Origin: Candidatus Manganitrophus noduliformans
GTDB taxonomy: Bacteria; Nitrospirota; Nitrospiria; SBBL01; Manganitrophaceae
Length of the DNA stretch: 64,000 nucleotides
Assembly: GCF_012184425.1 (NCBI RefSeq)
Contig: NZ_VTOW01000001.1
Coordinates: 124,001 to 188,000 of the forward strand
Direction of reading: 5' to 3'
Shown: piece by piece, positions 26,330 to 34,688 of the stretch
Layout of the letters: each line of letters opens with the position of its first letter
Position numbering within the stretch: the first letter of the stretch is position 1
The notes under the pieces: generated by a model
Databases searched by the model: none
The model's input: the letters and a program-made list of their open reading frames with translations, nothing else
Told to the model about the DNA's origin: nothing
Position numbers and translations under genes: made by a program

Positions 26330-26944
26330 ATGAATAAATTTTCAGAAAAAGTTGATTTCTTCAAAAACCATCGCAAGCGGATCGGCCTGTTGATCCTGAC
26401 GTCCCTCCTCATCGGGACGGTTTACAACGGCCTTGGCATCGCAAAAGATCCGGCTTCGCCGCAATCCAAGCGGGTCAAACGGGGAGAGTACCTGGTCAAT
26501 ACGGCGGGCTGCCACGATTGCCATACGCCGTGGGTCATGAAAGACGGCGGCCCCGGTCCGGACATGCCCCGGGCGCTGTCGGGCCACCCGGAAAAGATCG
26601 TCATGCCCCCGCCGCCCAAGCTGGAAGGTCCCTGGGTCTGGATCGGCGCCGGCACGAACACCGCCTTTGCCGGACCGTGGGGAATCAGCTACGCCAAGAA
26701 CCTCACGCCTGATCGGACCGGCCTTGGGACCTGGACGGAGAAGGAGTTTATCACCGCGATCCGGACCGGGAGAGACCGAGACACCGGCCGTCCCATCCTC
26801 CCGCCGATGCCTTGGCCGGTTTATCGGAATCTGACGGATGAAGATTTGAAATCGATCTTCGCTTATCTTCAGACGATTTCTCCGATTGAAAATACGCCGC
26901 CGCCCGTCCAAGCGCTTGCCGCTCCCGTCGCCGCAGCGCCTTAA
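26330..26944 (+). CDS. membrane-anchored or exported monohaem cytochrome c
   Basis: A 204-residue protein starting at ATG 26330, with AGGGGGGAGGAGAG upstream. An uncleaved-type hydrophobic segment (RIGLLILTSLLIGTVYNGL) is followed by a single haem site CHDCH within GEYLVNTAGCHDCHTPW. A Met ligand may be in PPMPWPVY. The family resembles alcohol/aldehyde dehydrogenase cytochrome subunits, but only one haem is present. It may take electrons in the periplasm. The 3' end is Pro/Ala-rich. Confidence 0.85.
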   Translation: MNKFSEKVDFFKNHRKRIGLLILTSLLIGTVYNGLGIAKDPASPQSKRVKRGEYLVNTAGCHDCHTPWVMKDGGPGPDMPRALSGHPEKIVMPPPPKLEGPWVWIGAGTNTAFAGPWGISYAKNLTPDRTGLGTWTEKEFITAIRTGRDRDTGRPILPPMPWPVYRNLTDEDLKSIFAYLQTISPIENTPPPVQALAAPVAAAP

Positions 26945-26968
26945 ATTTATCCCGCGACGTCTGTGCAC

Positions 26969-26994
26969 CCGGCCGCCCGTAAACGGGCGGCCGG
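26969..26994 (+). terminator. strong GC hairpin after cytochrome gene
   Basis: CCGGCCGCCCG (26969-26979), loop TAAA, CGGGCGGCCGG (26984-26994), then ACCGGTTTTG. A perfect 11-bp stem 24 bp after the stop. Confidence 0.75.
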
Positions 26995-27129
26995 ACCGGT
27001 TTTGAGCATCCCGATCTTATTTCTCTCCGTTGCAGTCATCTTCCCTTCTCGGATAAGCTAAATTGTAGGCCTCTTTAAACCATGCTCGAATGGGGGCGAA
27101 GAGGTTCATTCTCAAGCGGACAATTTGAC

Positions 27130-28176
27130 ATGAAAGCGGCTTTAATCCTTCTCGGTTCCTTCACCCTCCTCGCGACCCTCCTTCCCCTTCTCCGGATGGA
27201 GGTCTGGTGGATTCGCATTTTCGATTTTCCGCGCCTGCAGATCACCCTTTTGGCCGTCGCCGTGTTGATCCTCTATCCGCTTGTTTGGGAGTCGGGCTCC
27301 GTTTGGGAAGCGCTTTTTATAGTCCTTCTGGCCGCTTCGACCCTCTATCAAATCGGACGAATGCTCCCCTACACCCCCCTCTGGAAAAAGCAGGTCCAAC
27401 AGAGCCGGCAACCTTCGAAGGGACCGTCGTTGCGCCTTCTGATCGCGAACGTCTGTATGCCCAACCGGAACGGGCCGCGGCTCCTTGAGATCATCCGGCA
27501 GACCGATCCCGATTTGATCCTGATCATCGAGGCCGATCGGTGGTGGCAGAGCGAGTTGGATCTTTTGGAAAAGAGCCATCCCTTCATGGGCCGTCATCCT
27601 CTTGAGAACACCTATGGGATGCTCCTCTACTCTCGATTTGAATTATCCGGTCCTCAGGTCCGTTTCCTTGTTCAAGAAGACGTTCCCTCGATCCATACCG
27701 GCGTGCGGCTTCCGTCGGGCCGGGAGATCGCGCTCCACTGTCTTCACCCGCGCCCTCCGGCGCCGACGCAGCATCCCCGCTCGACGGAGCGGGACGTGGA
27801 GTTGCTGATCGTCGGAAAAGAGGTTCGCGGATCTGAGAAGCCGGTGATTGTTGCGGGGGACCTCAACGATGTCGCCTGGTCGCGGACCACCCGGCTCTTC
27901 CGGAAGATCAGCGGCCTTCTCGATCCGCGGATCGGGCGGACATTCCTCAACACCTTTCACGCAAAGTATCCATTCATGAGATGGCCGCTCGATCATGTCT
28001 TTCATTCGCCGCATTTTCGCTTGATCGAGTTGAAGCGGCTCCCTTACTTCGGGTCGGACCACTTTCCGATCCTTGCCGCATTGAACTTGGAGCCGGAGGC
28101 CGCCGCCGAGCAGGAAAAACCGCAGCCCCATCCGGGCGATCGAAAAGAAGCCGAGGAGAAGATCAAACGAAATTGA
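27130..28176 (+). CDS. endonuclease/exonuclease/phosphatase-family membrane protein
   Basis: About 348 residues (ATG 27130; a start at 27082 is possible). The N-terminus carries about three membrane helices (residues 1-90), and the rest is an EEP domain. Motifs LLIANVCMPNRNGPRLLEII...DLILIIEAD, VIVAGDLNDVAWS and GSDHFPI supply Asn, Glu, Asp-Asn and the His of the EEP active site. The Glu-rich tail (EPEAAAEQEKPQPHPGDRKEAEEKIKRN) is cytoplasmic or disordered. The true substrate (nucleic acid, phosphoinositide-like lipid) cannot be told. The following SMR promoter overlaps its stop. Confidence 0.8.
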   Translation: MKAALILLGSFTLLATLLPLLRMEVWWIRIFDFPRLQITLLAVAVLILYPLVWESGSVWEALFIVLLAASTLYQIGRMLPYTPLWKKQVQQSRQPSKGPSLRLLIANVCMPNRNGPRLLEIIRQTDPDLILIIEADRWWQSELDLLEKSHPFMGRHPLENTYGMLLYSRFELSGPQVRFLVQEDVPSIHTGVRLPSGREIALHCLHPRPPAPTQHPRSTERDVELLIVGKEVRGSEKPVIVAGDLNDVAWSRTTRLFRKISGLLDPRIGRTFLNTFHAKYPFMRWPLDHVFHSPHFRLIELKRLPYFGSDHFPILAALNLEPEAAAEQEKPQPHPGDRKEAEEKIKRN

Positions 28177-28201
28177 CTCCGGCGATGAATTCGACTATAC
28201 A
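28173..28201 (+). promoter_or_regulatory. TTGACT-17-TATACA promoter for SMR gene
   Basis: TTGACT (28173-28178), spacer 17, TATACA (28196-28201). The -35 box overlaps the TGA stop of the preceding gene. ATG of the SMR gene is at 28258. Confidence 0.75.
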
Positions 28202-28257
28202 AGAGGAAGTCCGCTTGGATCGCGGCTCGAATCAATCATCCCGGAGGGAAATGCACG

Positions 28258-28578
28258 ATGGATTGGTTTTATCTTTTTATCGCCGGCCTTTTCGAGGTGG
28301 CCTGGGCGGTCGGCCTGAAATATACGGAGGGATTTACCCGTCTCCGGCCGAGCGTCTTTACCGTCATCGCGATGGCCTTTAGCTTCATCCTTCTCGCCCA
28401 AGCGTTGAAAACGATTCCGGTCGGCACCGGCTATGCCGTCTGGACCGGAATCGGGGCGACCGGCACGGCGCTGATCGGCATCCTCCTCTTCGGGGAGTCG
28501 CGCGACATCGGCCGGATCGTCAGCCTGATCCTGATTATCGCCGGAATTCTAGGGCTCAAGCTGACCGCTTCCCACTGA
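28258..28578 (+). CDS. SMR-family exporter, SugE/Gdx type
   Basis: A 106-residue four-helix small multidrug resistance protein. The essential membrane Glu is residue 13 ([16 protein letters not shown]). The W-A-V-G-L-K motif is that of the SugE/Gdx branch, which exports guanidinium or quaternary ammonium as a dimer; the classic EmrE-type motif differs. GGAGGGAAATGC precedes the ATG. I looked for a guanidine riboswitch in the short leader and saw none. Typical for a homodimer-forming single SMR gene. Confidence 0.9.
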   Translation: MDWFYLFIAGLFEVAWAVGLKYTEGFTRLRPSVFTVIAMAFSFILLAQALKTIPVGTGYAVWTGIGATGTALIGILLFGESRDIGRIVSLILIIAGILGLKLTASH

Positions 28579-28617
28579 AAGCAGCCTATTCTCGTCGCCG
28601 GATTTCCCGGCGGAGAA

Positions 28618-28646
28618 TTGACTTCTCCCCTGAAATAGAATATACA
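28618..28646 (+). promoter_or_regulatory. TTGACT-17-TATACA promoter for LapA-like gene
   Basis: TTGACT (28618-28623), spacer 17, TATACA (28641-28646), 101 bp before GTG 28747. Confidence 0.7.
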
Positions 28647-28746
28647 AAAAAGGAAAGGACTGCTCCCCTTCGTCCTAACTTCCTCCCGTTTAAGATTCAA
28701 CGCGGAGGAAATCGCGTTCCACCCTCTTCAGTGAGTCGATTTCTCT

Positions 28747-28950
28747 GTGAAACAAATCAAGGTCTTCATCGGAATCACCCTTCTTTTTCTGGTCATCCTC
28801 TTTGTGCTTCAAAATGTGGAACCGGTGACCCTCCAGTTCCTCCTCTGGAGTTTTTCACTCTCCCGCGCGTTGATGTTCTTCATCATCTTTGCGCTCGGGA
28901 TCATCGTCGGGTGGGCGCTCGGGAGCCTCTCCCGGGGCCGGCCCGGATAA
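28747..28950 (+). CDS. LapA (DUF1049) family small membrane protein
   Basis: A 67-residue protein starting at GTG 28747. Two membrane helices, LFLVILFVLQNVEPVTLQFLLWSFSLSRALMFFIIFALGIIVGW, carry the QN..P motif and G-x2-V-G-W end of LapA. E. coli LapA helps coordinate lipopolysaccharide assembly with LapB; no lapB is present in this window. It lies between the SMR gene and the HAD-HerA fusion. Confidence 0.82.
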   Translation: MKQIKVFIGITLLFLVILFVLQNVEPVTLQFLLWSFSLSRALMFFIIFALGIIVGWALGSLSRGRPG

Positions 28951-29057
28951 TCTCCATTCGATCACGGTTGTCTTTTTCATTTAAAGAGGGATGCGATAGG
29001 CGCCCCTCTGGTATTCAAACGAGCGAATACGTTACAATTTTATTCGAAAGGATTTGG

Positions 29058-30770
29058 ATGCGCTATTACGCACTTGCGACCGATTACGACGGAACACTCG
29101 CCACGGAAGGCCGGGTAGACGAAGCGACATTGGCGGCGCTGGAACGATTGCGGAACTCCGGCCGGCGGTTGATTCTCGTCACCGGCCGGGAGCTGGACGA
29201 GCTCCTTCAGGTCTTCCCGCAGGTCGATCTTTTTGAAAGCGTGGTCGCCGAAAACGGCGCCTTGCTTTATCGCCCGGCGACCCGCGAGATCAAACTTCTC
29301 GCCGAAGCGCCGCCGGCGCGTTTTGCCGAGACCCTGCGCGCTCGGGGAGTCGGTCCCCTCTCGGTCGGACGGGTCATCGTGGCGACCTGGACGCCGCACG
29401 AGACCGCGGTCCTCGAAACGATCCGCGAGCTGGGGCTGGAGCTTCAGGTGATCTTCAACAAAGGGGCGGTGATGGTTCTTCCCTCCGGGGTGAACAAGGC
29501 GACCGGGCTCGCCGCCGCCCTCGAAGCGCTCGGTCTCTCACCGCACAACACCGTCGGCGTCGGCGACGCGGAGAACGACCATGCTTTTCTCCATCTCTGT
29601 GAAGCCTCCGTGGCGGTCGCGAACGCCCTCCCGTCGTTGAAAGAACAGGCCGACTGGGTGACCCAAGGGAGCCGCGGCGCCGGGGTGACCGAGCTGATCG
29701 ATCATCTCCTGGCCGCCGATCTGGCCGATCTGGAGCCGCGTCTGACGCGGCATGAGGTCCCCCTCGGCCGGCGCGAAGGGGAAGAGACGGTTCAACTGAA
29801 GCCGTATGGCGTGAGCGTCCTTCTCGCCGGCACCTCGGGCGGGGGCAAATCGACGCTGGCGACCGGTTTCCTCGAGCGGCTCTCGGAAAAAGGATACCAA
29901 TTTTGCATCATCGACCCGGAGGGAGATTACCAGAACCTGGAGGGGGCGGTGGTCCTCGGAACCCCCCAGCGCGCGCCGACGGTGGCGGAGGCGATCCAGC
30001 TCATCGAAGCGCCGGATCAAAATGTGGCGATCAACCTCCTGGGGATCACGATGGAGGATCGGCCCGCTTATTTCGAAGGGCTGCTGACCGCCGTGATGGA
30101 ATTGCGGGCGCGGACCGGCCGGCCGCATTGGATCGTGATCGACGAGACCCATCACCTCCTTCCCGCCGCTTGGGCCCCCGCCCTCCTGACCGTCCCGAAA
30201 GAGCTCCAGGGGTTCCTGCTGATCACCGTTCATCCCGACCGCATATCGCGCGCCGTCCTCGCCTCGATCGACCTGATTATCGCGATCGGATCGAACCCGG
30301 AAGAGACGATTCGCACCTTCAGCGAAACGCTCGGGGAGCCCGCGCCGTCGGTCCCGCCGGTCTCGCTGGAGCCGGGGGAGGCGATCGCCTGGTGGCGGCG
30401 GCCGAAGAGCGAGCCGTTCTGGTTCCGCAGCATTCCCCCCCGCGGCGAGCGGCTCCGCCACCTGCGCAAATATGCCGAGGGAGAGCTCGGCGCCGACAAG
30501 AGTTTCTACTTCCGCGGGCCCGAGGGAAAACTCAATTTGCGGGCGCAGAATCTCACCCTCTTTCTCCAATTGGCGGACGGGGTGGACAACGAGACCTGGA
30601 TGCATCATCTCCGGCAGGGGGATTACTCCCGCTGGTTCCGGGAGGCGATCAAAGACGATCCGCTCGCCGACGAAGCGGCGCAGATCGAGGCGGCGCGCGA
30701 TCTCTCCGCCGAAGAGAGCCGCGCCCGGATTCGGGAGAGGATTGAGGCGCGTTATACCCACCCCGCCTGA
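29058..30770 (+). CDS. HAD-IIB hydrolase fused to a HerA/DUF87-like ATPase
   Basis: A 570-residue two-domain protein, ATG 29058, with GAAAGGA upstream. Residues 1 to about 225 are a HAD-IIB phosphatase: DYDGT (DxDGT nucleophile), TGR and the acidic GVGDAENDHAFL. Residues about 245-500 are a P-loop ATPase of HerA/VirB4 type: Walker A GTSGGGKST, DPEGDYQNLEG, and Walker B HWIVIDETHHLLP. The last 70 residues are helical, acidic and end RIRERIEARYTHPA. HAD-IIB enzymes hydrolyse sugar phosphates such as trehalose-6-phosphate or glucosyl/phosphoglycolate substrates; HerA-type ATPases pump DNA or drive complexes. The joined role is unknown. Not in an operon with its neighbours. Confidence 0.82.
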   Translation: MRYYALATDYDGTLATEGRVDEATLAALERLRNSGRRLILVTGRELDELLQVFPQVDLFESVVAENGALLYRPATREIKLLAEAPPARFAETLRARGVGPLSVGRVIVATWTPHETAVLETIRELGLELQVIFNKGAVMVLPSGVNKATGLAAALEALGLSPHNTVGVGDAENDHAFLHLCEASVAVANALPSLKEQADWVTQGSRGAGVTELIDHLLAADLADLEPRLTRHEVPLGRREGEETVQLKPYGVSVLLAGTSGGGKSTLATGFLERLSEKGYQFCIIDPEGDYQNLEGAVVLGTPQRAPTVAEAIQLIEAPDQNVAINLLGITMEDRPAYFEGLLTAVMELRARTGRPHWIVIDETHHLLPAAWAPALLTVPKELQGFLLITVHPDRISRAVLASIDLIIAIGSNPEETIRTFSETLGEPAPSVPPVSLEPGEAIAWWRRPKSEPFWFRSIPPRGERLRHLRKYAEGELGADKSFYFRGPEGKLNLRAQNLTLFLQLADGVDNETWMHHLRQGDYSRWFREAIKDDPLADEAAQIEAARDLSAEESRARIRERIEARYTHPA

Positions 30771-30821
30771 TCCTGCGATCTTCACCGAATGCACGGCTCC
30801 TCTCTTGATAGGAAGACGAAG

Positions 30822-31991
30822 ATGCCTTTTCAAGGGGTCGATTTCCTCCACCTGGACGACGAGCTGAAACCGGAAGAGCGGATGATCCGCGACGAAGTCC
30901 GGCGGTGGGTCGAAGCGCAGGTGCTTCCGATCATCGTCCCCCACTATGAGGCGGGGACCTTTCCGATGACGCTGATCCCGCAGATGGCCGCGATGGGGCT
31001 CCTCGGCGCCAACCTCGATCCGAAATACGGCTGCGCGGGGCTCAACAGCGTCGCCTACGGCTTGATCAATCAAGAATTGGAGCGGGGCGATTCCGGCCTG
31101 CGGAGTTTCGTCTCGGTTCAATCGGGCCTGGTGATGTGGCCGATCGCGGAGTACGGATCGGAAGCGCAGAAAGATCGCTGGCTCCCGAAGATGGCGCGGG
31201 GCGAGACGATCGGCTGCTTCGGCCTGACCGAGCCCGATTTCGGCTCGAACCCGGAGGGGATGATCACCCGCGCCGAGAAACGCGGCGCCGAATATATTCT
31301 CAATGGGACCAAGATGTGGATCACCAATGGGACGATCGCCGACGTGGCGCTGATCTGGGCCAAGGACGATCAGGAGATCATCCGCGGTTTTCTGGTGGAG
31401 AAGGGAACCCCGGGCTTCCAACAAAACAAGGTGACCGATAAATTTTCTCTTCGCGCCTCCGACACCGGCGAGTTGGTCCTCCAGGACGTCCACATTCCGG
31501 AGGCGAATCGCCTTCCGGGAACCGACGGGATCAAATCGACCCTCCGCTGCCTGAATCAAGCCCGATACGGGATCGCCTGGGGGGCGATCGGCGCGGCGGC
31601 GGCCTGTTACGATCGGGCGTTGACCTACGCCAAGGAGCGGGTCCAGTTCACCCGCCCGATCGCCGGCTACCAACTCGTCCAGCAAAAGCTGGTCGAGATG
31701 CTCACCGAGATCACGAAGATGCAGCCGCTCGCCCTTCGTCTCGGGCGGCTCAAAGATCAAGGCCGGTTGAGCCACGTCCAGATCTCGATGGGAAAGCGGA
31801 ACAATGTGTTTCATGCCCTCCGGATCGCGCGGGTCGCCCGCGACATCCTCGGCGCCAACGGCATCATGTACGAGCACCAAATCGCGCGGCACCTCTGCAA
31901 TCTGGAGTCGGTCTACACCTATGAAGGGACGCACGACATCCACACGCTTATCCTCGGCGAGCACATCACGGGACTGTCGGCGTTTACGTAG
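30822..31991 (+). CDS. acyl-CoA dehydrogenase, glutaryl-CoA dehydrogenase type
   Basis: A 389-residue flavoprotein. I chose ATG 30822 after AGGAAGACGA. The conserved blocks GCFGLTEPDFGSNPEGM, WITNGTIADVALIWAK and the catalytic YEGTHDIHTLILGEHITG (Glu before G-T) are present. The pattern IGCFGLTEPDFGSNP and RYGIAWGAIGAAAACYDRAL is close to glutaryl-CoA dehydrogenase, which converts glutaryl-CoA to crotonyl-CoA; substrate choice within the family is uncertain. No beta-oxidation partners adjoin it. Confidence 0.88.
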   Translation: MPFQGVDFLHLDDELKPEERMIRDEVRRWVEAQVLPIIVPHYEAGTFPMTLIPQMAAMGLLGANLDPKYGCAGLNSVAYGLINQELERGDSGLRSFVSVQSGLVMWPIAEYGSEAQKDRWLPKMARGETIGCFGLTEPDFGSNPEGMITRAEKRGAEYILNGTKMWITNGTIADVALIWAKDDQEIIRGFLVEKGTPGFQQNKVTDKFSLRASDTGELVLQDVHIPEANRLPGTDGIKSTLRCLNQARYGIAWGAIGAAAACYDRALTYAKERVQFTRPIAGYQLVQQKLVEMLTEITKMQPLALRLGRLKDQGRLSHVQISMGKRNNVFHALRIARVARDILGANGIMYEHQIARHLCNLESVYTYEGTHDIHTLILGEHITGLSAFT

Positions 31992-32050
31992 ACCGAATCC
32001 AATTCTTTTTAAGTTCGAATCTTGCGCAATGACGCATCCCACCTCCGGGG

Positions 32051-32080
32051 TTGACTCGTTTCCTCTGAAATGACTATGTT
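32051..32080 (+). promoter_or_regulatory. TTGACT promoter for membrane protein gene
   Basis: TTGACT (32051-32056), spacer 18, TATGTT (32075-32080). An open frame with ATG at 32070 would begin before the expected transcript start, so the real start is lower down (32106). Confidence 0.5.
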
Positions 32081-32105
32081 GAGGGGAATGGTATCGGAGG
32101 CGGCG

Positions 32106-32711
32106 ATGGGGCCCGACGGCGGCGCGATTCCTCTCTGGATCAAGATCGCTTACACCGTTTTTGTGATCGTTCTGGTGCCGGTCTACTGGGCGCATTACGG
32201 CCCGGCCAACTTCCTCTGGTTCTCGGACATCGCCCTGCTGGCCGCCGTCGCCGCCCTCTGGCTGGAGAGCCGATTCCTCGCTAGCACGATGGCGGTGGGG
32301 GTTCTCCTTTTGGAGTTGACGTGGAATATCGATTTCTTCGTCCGGCTCCTTAGCGGCGCCGAGCCGATCGGCCTCGCCGTCTACATGTTCGATTCGTCCA
32401 AACCGCGCTACCTCCGGGGACTCTCCCTCTTTCACATCTTCCTTCCGATCCTCCTCGTCTGGATGGTGGCGCACCTCGGCTACGACCGCCGCGCTTTTCT
32501 CGCGCAAACGCTGCTGGCCTGGATCGTCCTACCGGTCTCCTACTTCTTCACCGATCCCTCTAAAAACATCAACTGGGTCTTCGGCCCCGGAAGCGAGCCG
32601 CAGACATGGATGCCGCCGATCCTTTATCTCGTCCTGTTGATGCTCTTTCTCCCGGTCGTTGTCTATCTTCCGACCCACCTGCTGCTGGAAAAGCTGTTCG
32701 GCAAGCTTTAA
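32106..32711 (+). CDS. polytopic membrane protein of unknown function
   Basis: A 201-residue protein with about five to six hydrophobic helices (IAYTVFVIVLVPVYWAHYG; SDIALLAAVAALWLE; VGVLLLELTWNIDFFV; SLFHIFLPILLVWMVAHLG; LLAWIVLPVSYFFT; PILYLVLLMLFLPVVVYLP). ATG 32106 was chosen for its GGAGG site and because the promoter at 32051-32080 rules out the upstream ATG. The DP-x-KNINWVFGPGSEPQTWMPP loop is likely conserved. I do not recognise the family; similar proteins are called membrane-associated protein. Confidence 0.75.
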   Translation: MGPDGGAIPLWIKIAYTVFVIVLVPVYWAHYGPANFLWFSDIALLAAVAALWLESRFLASTMAVGVLLLELTWNIDFFVRLLSGAEPIGLAVYMFDSSKPRYLRGLSLFHIFLPILLVWMVAHLGYDRRAFLAQTLLAWIVLPVSYFFTDPSKNINWVFGPGSEPQTWMPPILYLVLLMLFLPVVVYLPTHLLLEKLFGKL

Positions 32712-32831
32712 CAAATGTAATCGAGATGACATTCCCAAGCTCATCGGTCTTGGTATAGTGATCGTAGAACGTTGCGGGTTCGCCCGCGCCCGCGTTCACC
32801 TCCTTTACGAATCCTCAACGAAGAGTTTCCC

Positions 32832-33470
32832 ATGAACAGAAAATGTCGACGGGACCGGTTTCAACATCTTCTCGATTTCATACGATGGCCGATTCTATTC
32901 CTCTCCCTTTTCATCGTCGTCGGGTGCGCCTCCTCCGCGGAGAAGAAAAGACAAGCTTCCCAACCCCTCCCTTCCGAGCTTGCAAAGATGCGCGCCGCGT
33001 TGGAGAAATATAAAGATCCGATCGCGGCGGTCCGCGAAGGCTATCTCTCGATGGTCGGGTGTATCGAGTATCCCTCCGGCGGCGTCGGGATCCGCTTTCT
33101 CAATACCAGCCTGATGAGCACGGTGGCCAACCCCGATTACCCGCCGATCCTGATTTACGAGCCGAAGGGAGGACAGCTCCGATTGGCTGCGGCGGAGTGG
33201 CTGATTCCGGTGGCGATGGGGGTCAACGAGCCTCCCACGCTCTTCGAGCAGCCGCTCGATGGACCGATGGAGGGGCTGCATCCGTTGATGCCGAAAGAGA
33301 TGGTCCACTACAATCTGCGGATGTGGCTCTTCAAAAGGAATCCGGCCGGCCTCTACAGCCCGACCCACCCGGACGTCGAGTGCCCTCGAACACTCACCTA
33401 TCGCTTCGAGGAAAAACCGCCCCGGTTGGTCAAAGAGGAGCCCCCTTCCCCTGAGCCCCCCCCATCGTGA
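32832..33470 (+). CDS. lipoprotein of unknown function
   Basis: A 212-residue protein from ATG 32832. The lipoprotein signal ends LSLFIVVGC (Cys about 30) followed by ASSAEKK, so it should be lipidated and sent to the outer membrane. The body (KYKDPIAAVREGYLSMVGCIEYPSGGVGIRFLN...PPILIYEPKGGQLRLAAAEWLIP...GMHPLMPKEMVHYNLRMWLFKRNPAGLYSP-like stretch) looks like a small enzyme-like or metal-binding domain, but no known motif is sure. The C-terminus is Pro-rich (EEPPSPEPPPS). Confidence 0.78.
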   Translation: MNRKCRRDRFQHLLDFIRWPILFLSLFIVVGCASSAEKKRQASQPLPSELAKMRAALEKYKDPIAAVREGYLSMVGCIEYPSGGVGIRFLNTSLMSTVANPDYPPILIYEPKGGQLRLAAAEWLIPVAMGVNEPPTLFEQPLDGPMEGLHPLMPKEMVHYNLRMWLFKRNPAGLYSPTHPDVECPRTLTYRFEEKPPRLVKEEPPSPEPPPS

Positions 33471-33483
33471 GAAAAACCTGCGA

Positions 33484-33512
33484 TTGACTCCTTTTACGAA
33501 TTGGCTTATACA
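33484..33512 (+). promoter_or_regulatory. TTGACT-17-TATACA promoter for glutathione peroxidase
   Basis: TTGACT (33484-33489), spacer 17, TATACA (33507-33512), 79 bp before ATG 33591. Confidence 0.75.
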
Positions 33513-33590
33513 CAAGTGCAGCGCCGGCCTTTGAAATCGCCTTCATGAGGGCCGGCGCCGAAAACCGTCGCATGAAAAGGAGAGGATCGA

Positions 33591-34073
33591 ATGGCAGCGT
33601 CCGTCCATGAATTCAAGGCCCGCGCGATCACCGGCGAGGAAATCCCGCTCGACCGGTACAAGGGGAAAGCGCTTCTGATCGTCAATACCGCCAGCGCGTG
33701 CGGCTACACCCCGCAATACGCGGGGCTCGAGGCGCTTCACAAAAAATATCAAGACCGGGGCTTTGCGGTCCTCGGCTTCCCCTGCAACCAGTTCGGAAAA
33801 CAAGAGCCGGGGAGCGAGGCGGAGATCCAAGCGTTCTGCAAGAAAAACTACGGGGTGACCTTCCCGATGTTCGCCAAGGTCGATGTCAACGGCGATCAGG
33901 CGCATCCCCTTTTTGATTATCTCAAAAAGGCGCTTCCCGGCCTCCTCGGCACCGAGCCGATCAAATGGAACTTCACCAAATTCTTGATCGACAAGGGGGG
34001 CAAGCCGATCGAGCGCTTCGCGCCGGCAACCAAGCCGGAGTCGATCGAAAAAGAGGTCGAGAGGCTTCTTTAA
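33591..34073 (+). CDS. glutathione/thioredoxin peroxidase (Gpx type)
   Basis: A 160-residue peroxidase with the family signatures NTASACGYTPQY (peroxidatic Cys rather than selenocysteine), FPCNQFGKQEPGS (Gln and second Cys region) and WNFTKFLID (Trp-Asn). It reduces H2O2 or lipid peroxides. There is no signal peptide, so it is cytoplasmic. AAGGAGAGGATCG precedes the ATG. It probably relies on thioredoxin, as in most bacteria. Confidence 0.93.
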   Translation: MAASVHEFKARAITGEEIPLDRYKGKALLIVNTASACGYTPQYAGLEALHKKYQDRGFAVLGFPCNQFGKQEPGSEAEIQAFCKKNYGVTFPMFAKVDVNGDQAHPLFDYLKKALPGLLGTEPIKWNFTKFLIDKGGKPIERFAPATKPESIEKEVERLL

Positions 34074-34134
34074 TCGGGAGGGAGGAATCGGAGATGGAAC
34101 GGCTGTTGAGGGTTGAAGACAGGTTCAACCGAAC

Positions 34135-34626
34135 ATGAGAAAAATCATCATCGGGGTGATGGGGCCGGGGGAGCGGGCGCGGGAGGATCACGTTCGGAAC
34201 GCCTTTGAACTGGGACGGCTCATTGCGCAAGAAGGGTGGGTGACGCTCACCGGCGGCCGAAACGCCGGGGTGATGGAGGCCGCCAGCCTCGGGGCGAAAG
34301 AGGCCGGCGGACTCACCCTTGGGATTCTACCGACGCGGGATCGGAACCTGATTTCAGTCGCCGTCGACATTCCGATCATCACCGACATGGGGAGCGCGCG
34401 AAACAACATCAACGCTCTCACCAGCGACCTGATCATCGCCTGCGGCCTGGGAACCGGGACCGCTTCCGAAGTCGCGCTCGCGCTGAAAGCGAACACGCCG
34501 GTGATCCTCCTGACCGAGAACGAGGAGGGAAAGCGCTTCTTCAAAGCGCTGAAGCCGAAGTTGGTCTTTATCGCGAAGGAGCCGTCCGAGGCGATTCAGA
34601 TGGCCAAAGAGATTCTCTCCCCGTAA
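34135..34626 (+). CDS. TIGR00725/LOG-like nucleotide-binding protein
   Basis: A 163-residue Rossmann-like protein. KIIIGVMGPGERAREDHVRNAFELGRLIAQEGWVTLTGGRNAGVMEAAS and GTGTASEVALALKANTPVILL match the TIGR00725 group, related to LOG phosphoribohydrolases and DprA. The usual PGGxGTxxE is altered to GLGTGTASE, so enzyme activity is less certain. Ends 62 bp before the convergent Hsp20 gene. Confidence 0.86.
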   Translation: MRKIIIGVMGPGERAREDHVRNAFELGRLIAQEGWVTLTGGRNAGVMEAASLGAKEAGGLTLGILPTRDRNLISVAVDIPIITDMGSARNNINALTSDLIIACGLGTGTASEVALALKANTPVILLTENEEGKRFFKALKPKLVFIAKEPSEAIQMAKEILSP

Positions 34627-34647
34627 GCCTCTCCTTCTCTTCGAATA

Positions 34648-34676
34648 GCGATTGGGCCTTCGCGAGACCCAATCGC
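34648..34676. terminator. hairpin between convergent LOG-like and Hsp20 genes
   Basis: GCGATTGGG (34648-34656) and CCCAATCGC (34668-34676) form a perfect 9-bp stem with an 11-base loop. Bidirectional terminator likely; T-run weak. Confidence 0.5.
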
Positions 34677-34688
34677 CACCGGAGCTCC

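Noticed and set aside
28177-28257. guanidine riboswitch ahead of the SugE/Gdx-type gene
   Set aside because: The leader is too short and none of the conserved guanidine-riboswitch motifs were seen; it begins with an ordinary TTGACT/TATACA promoter.
29538-32507. 989-residue minus-strand open frame across the HAD-HerA and acyl-CoA dehydrogenase genes
   Set aside because: It is the shadow of two well-supported plus-strand genes; its composition (Arg/Pro/His-rich) and lack of motifs are typical of antisense frames in GC-rich DNA.
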